Shown here piece by piece: positions 1 through 5,106 of a stretch of 5,106 nucleotides of DNA. The notes beneath the pieces are model-generated. The model made no database searches. It was not told the DNA's origin and saw only the letters and a list, made by a program, of their open reading frames with translations. Source of the DNA: Bacteroidota bacterium (lineage in GTDB: Bacteria; Bacteroidota; Bacteroidia; J057). The translations under genes were made by a program, and so were the position numbers. Numbering within the stretch: the first letter of the stretch is position 1; every line of letters starts with the position of its first letter. The stretch is from positions 1 through 5,106 of the forward strand of contig RDXT01000478.1 of NCBI GenBank assembly GCA_004292985.1, given 5' to 3'.

Positions 1-65
1 GCTGAGTAGCCGAGTCTTCGAGGCGTATCGAAGCGCGACACCAGTAGCCGCGAAGGATGACTCCC
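1..65. repeat. Short intergenic end with hairpin and direct repeat
   Basis: This non-coding stretch lies downstream of the sugar transferase stop codon. It contains a perfect 6-bp inverted repeat, CTTCGA at 16-21 and TCGAAG at 28-33, with a 6-base loop. It also contains a direct repeat AGTAGCCG at 5-12 and 43-50. Read on the minus strand, the hairpin is not followed by a T-run, so it does not look like a standard intrinsic terminator for the operon. It may be the edge of a dispersed intergenic repeat cut by the window boundary; that is inference, since only one copy is visible here. Confidence 0.4.
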
Positions 66-1469
66 CTATTTACCCCGGCCCTCAATAATGACGATCAGGG
101 TATATAGCATAATCTTGATGTCGAGCGACAGTGACATATTTTCGATATACAAAATATCGAACTGCAAACGCTCCACCATCTGCGGTACGGTCGAAGCGTA
201 TCCATACTTCACCTGCCCCCAGGAGGTGATGCCGGGCCTCACTTTGTGCAGATGCCGGTAGTGCGGTGCGACCTGTACAATCTGGTCTATATAAAACTGG
301 CGCTCCGGACGAGGGCCGACGAGGCTCATGTCGCCGATCAGCACATTCCAGAACTGCGGAAGCTCGTCCATTCGGGTTTTGCGGAGAATGCGTCCGATGC
401 GCGTGACGCGGGGGTCGTCGTCGCTGGAAAGCGCAGGTCCCATTTTTTCGGCATCGGTGAACATGGACCTGAATTTATAGATCATAAAAGGCCGCCCAAA
501 ACGACCGATCCGCTCCTGGCGAAAAAACACAGGCCCCCGCGAATCCATCCGGATCAGGGCAGCCAGCAGGGCAAAGAGCGGGGTCAGCACAATTAATGCG
601 GCAAAAGAAGCTGTAATATCGAATAGTCGTTTACCCAGGCGCTCCCAGGGCTTCATAATCTGAGGGAAAATCTCGATCAGGGGCGCTCCCAGGATATGAG
701 AGACCTTTACGCTGCCTACGAGATAGTCATATATGCCCGGAACCACCTTAATATTAACGCCTGCATGCTCACATCGCTCAATAATGCGGCTTACCTCGTC
801 TGTTTCTTCTTTTTCAAGGGCAATAATCACCTCTTCGACCCTGCGTTTGCGAATGACCTCCTCCAGCCGCCCGATGTCTCCCAGATGTTTGAGTTTGCCT
901 CTGAAGGGGGTTTCAGCCGATCCGGCGAGGGATATGTATCCTTTAAACAGATAGCCCAGCGAACGGCGGGCGTGCTCCAGTTCGTTATAAATTTTCCATG
1001 CCTGCTCGCCACTGCCCACCACCAGGGTCGGAAAACCAAATTTGCGGCGGCGAATGCGGATCTGTGTGCGGGTGGTGATGATAAAGCGAAACAGCGCAAT
1101 GACCCCAAACTGAAGGCTCAGGTAAATGGTGAGCAGAATCCGCTGCATCGAAGGATTGCGGGGCGGAATGGGATCGTCGAGAAAAATAAGGAAAAAGATG
1201 ATCAGCACCCCCGTAACGGTGTAGCGAAATACCTGGGCGATTTCCCGGAAACGCGACCGGCGGAAAGGATCTGCATACAGACCTGCCAGTGCGTAGGTGG
1301 CCAGCCAGTACAGCCCGATAACGCCCGCATTCACAAATTGCTGCCGGTCCAGATAGCCATGTCCTTCGAGGGTCTCGCGGCGGAAATAGGCGAAAGCCAG
1401 CCATACCATAAAGGTGGCTGCAAAGTCAGCGAACATATAGGCCAGGCTCTGGAGCCGCTTTCGGTTCAT
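66..1469 (-). CDS. Polyprenyl-phosphate sugar-1-phosphate transferase (exopolysaccharide/capsule initiation)
   Basis: This 467-residue inner-membrane enzyme is predicted to transfer a sugar-1-phosphate from a nucleotide sugar to undecaprenyl phosphate, the first step of exopolysaccharide, capsule or O-unit synthesis. Four hydrophobic segments (about 11-29, 46-66, 82-97, 108-131) precede a Rossmann-like CoA-binding-type domain (about 145-255, with VVGSGEQA at 150-157). A fifth hydrophobic segment (about 284-307) leads into the bacterial sugar transferase domain. That domain shows KRLFDI (280-285), GPVFFRQERIG (312-322), YKFRSM (331-336), the Asp-Glu pair D368-E369 in MDELPQFWNVL, GPRPE (385-389) and RPGITSWGQ (411-419). 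In the PglC/WcaJ superfamily the Asp-Glu dyad is catalytic. Length and order match full-length WcaJ/EpsE-type proteins. The ATG overlaps the TGA of the upstream lipoprotein gene (ATGA), so the two are probably cotranscribed and translationally coupled. No Shine-Dalgarno is visible. The sugar substrate cannot be told from sequence. Confidence 0.95.
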   Translation of the reverse strand: MNRKRLQSLAYMFADFAATFMVWLAFAYFRRETLEGHGYLDRQQFVNAGVIGLYWLATYALAGLYADPFRRSRFREIAQVFRYTVTGVLIIFFLIFLDDPIPPRNPSMQRILLTIYLSLQFGVIALFRFIITTRTQIRIRRRKFGFPTLVVGSGEQAWKIYNELEHARRSLGYLFKGYISLAGSAETPFRGKLKHLGDIGRLEEVIRKRRVEEVIIALEKEETDEVSRIIERCEHAGVNIKVVPGIYDYLVGSVKVSHILGAPLIEIFPQIMKPWERLGKRLFDITASFAALIVLTPLFALLAALIRMDSRGPVFFRQERIGRFGRPFMIYKFRSMFTDAEKMGPALSSDDDPRVTRIGRILRKTRMDELPQFWNVLIGDMSLVGPRPERQFYIDQIVQVAPHYRHLHKVRPGITSWGQVKYGYASTVPQMVERLQFDILYIENMSLSLDIKIMLYTLIVIIEGRGK

Positions 1470-2380
1470 TTGAAGTGTACGATGCGAAGGTTGTCAAGGA
1501 AAAGCTGACCGGAGCGAACGGCCCCCGTGCTGGCGTCTTTGCTGGTCGCGCGGATGTAGGGCCGGAACAAAGTCCCCTCCGCCTGCTGCCGCACAGCGTC
1601 GTTAATATGGATAAATACGGTGTTCCAGACCAGGTCAGAGTTAAAATAAAGGCCGGCCGGAAGGTCTTCGAGCTGGCTGGTAAAGGGGTTAAAAGCGATC
1701 AGCCCCACGGTAAAGGGAATGTCGTTGCGGTAGGAAATCTCCAGATAGACATCATTGTTGCCCCGCTGCGGCAGCGAAAGGTAGCCGGTCGTCAAGGCTT
1801 CAAACTCGTAGTTGTCGGCAGTAAACTGCACTGCACCACAATAGCCGCCCTGCAATGCATTGTTACCCGAAAAAACCAGATCAGCCGAATTGTTGCCCGT
1901 ACCTGCCACAAAACTCATGCTCGCCTCCTCAAAGGTTTCATTCAGCGGATAGGCCAGCACGGTATCGGCATAGTAGCGGAAGGTAGGCTGAAAGGTGAAG
2001 GTGTCGAGGGGCTGCACATCGGGCCCCAGCTCATAGGTCACAGGCTCCCAGAAAGGATAGCGGCTGCGCACACTCGAAAGACCCGTTTCGTATATGCCCC
2101 CCGCAAGGGTGATGCGGTTGTTGGCATCCGGGATCAGCGGGATAACCGCCGGAAGGCGATAGACCCCCTGCCCTACTCCATTGTGATCCATCCAGAAGTC
2201 CTTGATACCCAAGGGACTTGTTTGGGTGCCATCGGCATTGAGGGCTACACGGGCACCTTTAAAGTTGAGGTACACAGGCAATGCTTCGGGGCGGTCAAAC
2301 CAGGTGCAGGATGCCGCCAGCAGGAGCAAAGCCCAGGCGCAGAGGCCTGTAAGATGCGGTATTTCGCGAAACAATTTCAT
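1466..2380 (-). CDS. Predicted outer-surface lipoprotein of unknown function, operon partner of the sugar transferase
   Basis: This 304-residue protein starts with a short basic N-terminus and hydrophobic core, then LLLAASC, a lipobox-like site that would lipidate C25. After cleavage it is predicted to be a lipoprotein; the following residues (TWFDRPEALP) show no clear retention signal, so inner versus outer membrane is open. The first half (about 31-150) carries a pattern I associate with an unnamed family common in Bacteroidota: RPEALPVYL (30-38), IKDFWMDHNGVGQGVYRLPAVIPL (59-82), GGIYETGLSSVRSRYPF (94-110) and an FRYYADT stretch (134-140). The second half (about 150-304) is rich in alternating hydrophobic residues and ends VRSGQLFLDNLRIVHF, like the last strands of a jelly-roll or carbohydrate-binding-like sandwich; that fold is inference. 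No catalytic motif is seen. The 4-base overlap with the sugar transferase suggests a role linked to surface polysaccharide. The start is fixed by the signal peptide. Confidence 0.85.
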   Translation of the reverse strand: MKLFREIPHLTGLCAWALLLLAASCTWFDRPEALPVYLNFKGARVALNADGTQTSPLGIKDFWMDHNGVGQGVYRLPAVIPLIPDANNRITLAGGIYETGLSSVRSRYPFWEPVTYELGPDVQPLDTFTFQPTFRYYADTVLAYPLNETFEEASMSFVAGTGNNSADLVFSGNNALQGGYCGAVQFTADNYEFEALTTGYLSLPQRGNNDVYLEISYRNDIPFTVGLIAFNPFTSQLEDLPAGLYFNSDLVWNTVFIHINDAVRQQAEGTLFRPYIRATSKDASTGAVRSGQLFLDNLRIVHFK

Positions 2381-2390
2381 AAACAGGTAG

Positions 2391-2398
2391 CAAATATA
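2391..2398 (-). promoter_or_regulatory. Candidate -7 element (TATATTTG) for the lipoprotein-sugar transferase operon
   Basis: On the minus strand this reads TATATTTG, a full match to the Bacteroidota -7 consensus TAnnTTTG. No clear TTG-type -33 element is seen at the usual distance upstream. The element lies only 10 bases from the start codon, which would leave a leader of about 5 nucleotides. It is therefore either a near-leaderless promoter or a chance match. Confidence 0.35.
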
Positions 2399-2431
2399 TG
2401 GGAAAGATTCCCGGAATTCATTTTTTCACTT

Positions 2432-2439
2432 TACCTTTA
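2432..2439 (+). promoter_or_regulatory. Weak candidate -7 element (TACCTTTA) for the lysyl oxidase gene
   Basis: TACCTTTA matches the Bacteroidota TAnnTTTG -7 consensus except for the last base. It would place the transcript start near 2446, giving a leader of about 18 bases before the ATG at 2464. No convincing -33 element is visible. This is the best match in the spacer on this strand. Confidence 0.25.
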
Positions 2440-2463
2440 TAAGCTAACGAAATTCCCTCACGT

Positions 2464-4869
2464 ATGACTACACGTGTATTTTCCCTAAGTGTATTTTTAT
2501 GGTTTGCAGGCCTTGGAGGCCCTTCTTTGTATGCCCAGTGCAACTCCGCCACCGAATCACAGGTGATTGTGCAGATCGTGCCGGACAGTTATCCCACCGA
2601 AACGACCTGGGAACTCAGCACCTACGCGGGCCAGGTACTGGCCACCGGTACCATCAATTCGGATACCGTTTGCGTGCCCAACAACACCTGCATCCGTTTC
2701 ACCATTTTTGATAGCTTCGGCGATGGCATTTGCTGCGCCTACGGCCTGGGAAGTTATACCGTGCGGGTAGACGGCGTTCAGGTAGCGCAGGGAGGGGCTT
2801 TTACCTTCAGCGAAACCCATGTATTCGGCTGCCAGCCCGGCGAAATCTGCAGCGACCCGCTGCCCCTCACCGGCACAGGCAGTTTTTCTGCCGGATATGA
2901 AGATTCCTGGTATGAATTTACGCCCTCCGTTTCAGGATGGTATCTGCTCGATGCCTGCGCTTCTGCCTGCGGCTCCGGCCTGTGGATTTACCCCCAGTGC
3001 CCCGATGAACCGCTGAGCGACCTGCAGATTGGCACCCAGTTTTACTCCAGCGGCGGGTGCAGCGGAGGGGGTGCACAGCTTCAGGCCTCGCTTGCCGCCG
3101 GATACACCTACCTGATCCGCGTGGGGGACATCAATAATGGCTGCGCTCTGCCGCTGAACTGGTCTCTGGCCTATGTTGGCCCTGTGATCGGCTGCATGGA
3201 TACGCTTTCCTGCAATTACGACCCGGCGGCGACCATTCCGGGGCTCTGTATTTACCCTGGCGACCCTGCCTGTCCCAATTCTCCTGACCTGCAGGTGGTG
3301 CAGTCGGCGATTGTAAATTCTCTCCTGCTCGATTCGCTCGATAATATTGACGCTTGCCTGCTGAATGAAGCCTGTCTTACGGGTTTTGGCAAACGCTACC
3401 TTATGCGTTTCACCACCGTGATCCAGAACATCGGCACCCGCGACTATATCGTTGGGACTCCGCCCTCCGACCCCAACCAGGCGACCTCTCAGTTTCTCTG
3501 GGACCCCTGCCACAACCACTGGCACTATGCGGGATATGCCGAGTATCTGATGTTTGACACTGAGGGGAATCCGGTGCCTGCCGGGTTTAAAAATGGATTT
3601 TGTGTCATGGACCTGAGTTGCTCCGCAGGCGCTGAATACCACTACAACTGTGGCTACATGGGCATTTCGGCGGGCTGCGAAGACATTTACGACCGCTCCC
3701 TGAGCTGCCAGTGGATGGACCTCACCGAAATAGACACGGGCCGCTATACCTTTGTGGTGCGGGTAAACTGGGACCAGACCCCCGATATGCTGGGCTACAC
3801 CGAAAACAACTATACCAACAACTGGGCGCAGGTCTGCCTGCACATCACCCGAAATGCCAATGGTACGCCCATCATTGCGGTGGAAGACAGTTGTCCGCAG
3901 TTTACTGATTGCTCCGGTGAGCTTTTTGGCACCGCGGTTCCCGACTGCCAAGGCACCTGCGAAGGTGTTGCCCTGCAGGGCGATCTTGATGGCGACACCC
4001 TGCGTACCGGCAGCGATGTGGAGGCCTATCTTGCCGCCAGCCTGAGCGGCACCCTCACTGTCAATGCCTGCCGCGACCTCAATGACGATGGCAAAATTAA
4101 TGTGGCTGATGCGGCGCTCTCTCAGGACTGCGCTTTGCGCGGGGAGGCATATACCCCACCCTTCGGCGGTGTCGAAAACCACTGCGAGTTCCCCAATACC
4201 CTCGCCGACTGGGCAGATACGGCTACCTTTAAGGTGGCTGATGTCAATCCCTTTAACCATTATGCCGACGTATATCTGCTGAATCCTGTTTCTAAGTTGC
4301 TTGCATGGCAGATTCAGGTGGGCGGCGTAACAATAGACTCTGTGAAAAACCTGATCGGATATCCGGAGTATGAAACGACGCTGGACTTTGATCAAAACAG
4401 TGGCAGAATCGTTGCGCTTTCGCAAAATGAGTCCGTGATTGACCGGAACTTTATCTATGTGCCGCTGGTGCGGGTCTATTTCAGCCCTGTGGGCGGCGAT
4501 TCTGCGCAGGTGATCGAGGTCTGTGTCGAAGGAGTGGATGCGGTAACGGACGACCGCTATGTGCAGATCAGCGGTAAGGCAGGCGACTGCGCCGAGGCGC
4601 TGAGCACGGGCCGCGATGCGGATCTGGATGCAGCCGCGCTGCGCGTTTCTCCGAATCCGTTCCGCGAAACCTTGCTGATCGAGTGGGACAATGCTGATCA
4701 TCAGGCATTTACCCTTACGCTGACTGATGTTACCGGTAGGACTGTCTTCCGCCGGGAGCAGTTGCGGGGGTCGTCTTATACGCTTTCGGGAGCTGAGTTG
4801 CCCGCAGGTGTGTATCTGTTGCGGATGGAAGGGAAGCAGGTATGGCAGCGGAGGGTGGTGGTGGAGTGA
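2464..4869 (+). CDS. Secreted multidomain lysyl oxidase-like copper amine oxidase with dockerin-like segment and T9SS sorting domain
   Basis: This 801-residue protein is predicted to be exported by Sec and moved across the outer membrane by type IX secretion. Order: signal peptide 1-24 (SLYA|QC); domain 26-120 with GDGICC at 86-91; pre-peptidase C-terminal-like domain about 124-236 (DSWYEFTPSVSGWYLLDAC); GCMDTLSCNYDPAA repeat 243-262; lysyl oxidase core about 274-477; Cys-rich DCSGELFG..DCQGTCEG 482-501; dockerin-like loops (D507/D509/D511/D518 and D538/N540/D542/D549); beta-rich, possibly cohesin-like region about 586-709; C-terminal sorting domain 726-801 (SPNPF, GxTV, LPAGVYLLRM). The core keeps copper-ligand histidines H350, H352 and H354 (CHNHWH), and K376 and Y409 match the residues that form the lysyl-tyrosyl-quinone in human LOX. 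It should oxidise primary amines, classically peptidyl lysine to allysine; the bacterial substrate is unknown. It is transcribed away from the polysaccharide operon. The ATG at 2464 is set by the signal peptide. Confidence 0.93.
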   Translation: MTTRVFSLSVFLWFAGLGGPSLYAQCNSATESQVIVQIVPDSYPTETTWELSTYAGQVLATGTINSDTVCVPNNTCIRFTIFDSFGDGICCAYGLGSYTVRVDGVQVAQGGAFTFSETHVFGCQPGEICSDPLPLTGTGSFSAGYEDSWYEFTPSVSGWYLLDACASACGSGLWIYPQCPDEPLSDLQIGTQFYSSGGCSGGGAQLQASLAAGYTYLIRVGDINNGCALPLNWSLAYVGPVIGCMDTLSCNYDPAATIPGLCIYPGDPACPNSPDLQVVQSAIVNSLLLDSLDNIDACLLNEACLTGFGKRYLMRFTTVIQNIGTRDYIVGTPPSDPNQATSQFLWDPCHNHWHYAGYAEYLMFDTEGNPVPAGFKNGFCVMDLSCSAGAEYHYNCGYMGISAGCEDIYDRSLSCQWMDLTEIDTGRYTFVVRVNWDQTPDMLGYTENNYTNNWAQVCLHITRNANGTPIIAVEDSCPQFTDCSGELFGTAVPDCQGTCEGVALQGDLDGDTLRTGSDVEAYLAASLSGTLTVNACRDLNDDGKINVADAALSQDCALRGEAYTPPFGGVENHCEFPNTLADWADTATFKVADVNPFNHYADVYLLNPVSKLLAWQIQVGGVTIDSVKNLIGYPEYETTLDFDQNSGRIVALSQNESVIDRNFIYVPLVRVYFSPVGGDSAQVIEVCVEGVDAVTDDRYVQISGKAGDCAEALSTGRDADLDAAALRVSPNPFRETLLIEWDNADHQAFTLTLTDVTGRTVFRREQLRGSSYTLSGAELPAGVYLLRMEGKQVWQRRVVVE

Positions 4870-4891
4870 GGGGGTAAAATGAGCAGGTTAC

Positions 4892-4920
4892 GCCCCTACA
4901 GGGCTTTAGAGGGTCTTTTT
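4892..4920 (+). terminator. Possible weak terminator downstream of the lysyl oxidase gene (within repeat unit 1)
   Basis: A 4-bp stem GCCC (4892-4895) and GGGC (4901-4904) with loop CTACA is followed 11 bases later by a T5 run at 4916-4920. The stem is short and the T-run is not adjacent, so this is a poor intrinsic terminator. It is the only stem plus T-run found soon after the stop codon. Confidence 0.25.
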
Positions 4921-4944
4921 CCGCTTCGCGCTACAGACGTTACC

Positions 4945-4958
4945 GCCTCTAACGAGGC
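4945..4958 (+). repeat. Hairpin in repeat unit 2 (GCCTC-TAAC-GAGGC)
   Basis: This is a perfect 5-bp stem with a TAAC loop. The equivalent hairpin in unit 4 is GCCCC-TAAC-AGGGC at 5066-5079. The T-A pair at the fourth stem position here is a C-G pair there, a compensatory change that suggests the stem itself is kept. Confidence 0.6.
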
Positions 4959-4973
4959 TTAAAAATCTCTGAA

Positions 4974-4986
4974 GCCGCGTGGCGGC
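4974..4986 (+). repeat. Second hairpin in repeat unit 2 (GCCGC-GTG-GCGGC)
   Basis: This is a perfect 5-bp GC-rich stem with a GTG loop, in the conserved 3' part of the repeat unit. Unit 4 has the left arm (GCCGC at 5097-5101) but is cut off by the window end, so whether the right arm is conserved cannot be seen. Confidence 0.5.
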
Positions 4987-5013
4987 GAATCCGTACAAAC
5001 GTTGCTGGGTTTC

Positions 5014-5026
5014 GCTACTACGTAGC
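5014..5026 (+). repeat. Hairpin in repeat unit 3 (GCTAC-TAC-GTAGC)
   Basis: This perfect 5-bp inverted repeat lies near the position where units 2 and 4 carry their first hairpin, although the bases differ. It supports reading unit 3 as a strongly diverged copy of the same element. Confidence 0.4.
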
Positions 5027-5106
5027 TTTAGATTCTTCCTTTGATCTGTTTCTACAGACGTTACCGCCCCTAACAGGGCTATGGAATGTCTCTAAAGCCG
5101 CGTAGC

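Larger units (their letters stand above)
2381..2463. promoter_or_regulatory. Divergent intergenic region with overlapping inverted repeats
   Basis: These 83 bases separate the divergent lipoprotein and lysyl oxidase genes and must hold both promoters if each gene starts its own transcript. Two overlapping dyads are visible: GGGAA-AGA-TTCCC at 2400-2412 and ATTCC-C-GGAAT at 2407-2417, and the second overlaps a GAATTC palindrome at 2414-2419. They could form an operator serving both genes. The arms are only 5 bp, so chance cannot be excluded. No Shine-Dalgarno sequence precedes either start codon, as is usual in Bacteroidota. Confidence 0.4.
4887..5106. repeat. Diverged tandem array of a hairpin-bearing intergenic repeat, cut by the window end
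   Basis: About four units of 44 to 62 bases follow the lysyl oxidase gene: roughly 4887-4930, 4931-4992, 4993-5051 and 5052-5106. Units 2 and 4 share CTACAGACGTTACCGCC exactly (4931-4947, 5052-5068) and agree at 26 of 29 positions through the following hairpin. Unit 3 begins with the degenerate GTACAAACGTT (4993-5003). Units 2 and 4 end in TCTCTrAAGCCGCGTrGC (r is A or G), and unit 1 has a looser version. The array continues past the window edge. No open frame of note is present. It looks like a dispersed or tandem intergenic repeat family rather than a gene or a CRISPR array, because units vary in length and have no constant repeat separated by unique spacers. Confidence 0.75.

Noticed and set aside
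16..33. Intrinsic terminator for the minus-strand operon
   Set aside because: The hairpin is sound, but no T-run follows it in the minus-strand direction of transcription.
246..1508. Plus-strand open frames (246-596, 696-1508) opposite the sugar transferase gene
   Set aside because: They share the same in-register shadow pattern, show no domains, and lie opposite a gene with clear sugar transferase motifs.
1475..2467. A 330-codon plus-strand open frame opposite the lipoprotein gene, ending in an ATGA overlap with the lysyl oxidase start
   Set aside because: It is again in register with the antisense gene and explained by the same codon avoidance. The overlap is a coincidence of one stop codon; the sense lipoprotein has a signal peptide, a lipobox and a family pattern.
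2932..4701. A 589-codon open frame on the minus strand opposite the lysyl oxidase gene
   Set aside because: Its codons lie in exact register with the sense codons, so an antisense stop needs sense TTA, CTA or TCA, which this gene uses rarely. The translation shows no recognisable motif, while the sense protein has many.
4887..5106. CRISPR array
   Set aside because: Unit lengths vary, the shared segments are diverged and themselves form hairpins, and there are no uniform repeats separated by unique spacers. No cas genes are in the window.

Overview
The window reads as a stretch of a Bacteroidota chromosome with moderate to high G+C, probably from the Saprospiria/Lewinella side of the phylum. 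The phylum call rests on a type IX secretion (T9SS) C-terminal sorting domain, 'xAQ'-type signal peptide cleavage, a lipoprotein family I associate with this phylum, missing Shine-Dalgarno sequences, and a TAnnTTTG-like promoter element. The finer placement is inference only.

Layout: positions 1-65 are a short non-coding end with a small hairpin and a direct repeat. Positions 66-2380 hold a two-gene minus-strand operon. A predicted outer-surface lipoprotein (1466-2380) is followed, with a 4-base ATGA overlap, by a polyprenyl-phosphate sugar-1-phosphate transferase (66-1469) of the WcaJ/EpsE type, which starts exopolysaccharide or capsule repeat synthesis. An 83-bp divergent spacer (2381-2463) carries overlapping small inverted repeats and candidate promoters. 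Reading the other way, 2464-4869 encodes an 801-residue secreted multidomain protein with an animal-type lysyl oxidase core in its middle. Positions 4870-5106 are non-coding and hold diverged tandem copies of a hairpin-bearing repeat that runs off the window end.

The main point of interest is the lysyl oxidase protein. Its core keeps the copper-binding CHxHxH motif, both residues that form the lysyl-tyrosyl-quinone cofactor, and counterparts of all ten cysteines of the five disulfides I recall for human LOX. It sits among typical Bacteroidota surface modules: a GDGICC domain, a pre-peptidase-like domain, a GCMD..CNYDP repeat, a two-loop dockerin-like segment, a possible cohesin-like beta domain and a T9SS tail. 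The natural reading is a secreted copper amine oxidase that could oxidise lysines on extracellular proteins. Its position back to back with a polysaccharide-initiating operon allows, but does not prove, a shared role in building an extracellular matrix. Long open frames opposite all three genes are explained by codon register and are not annotated.
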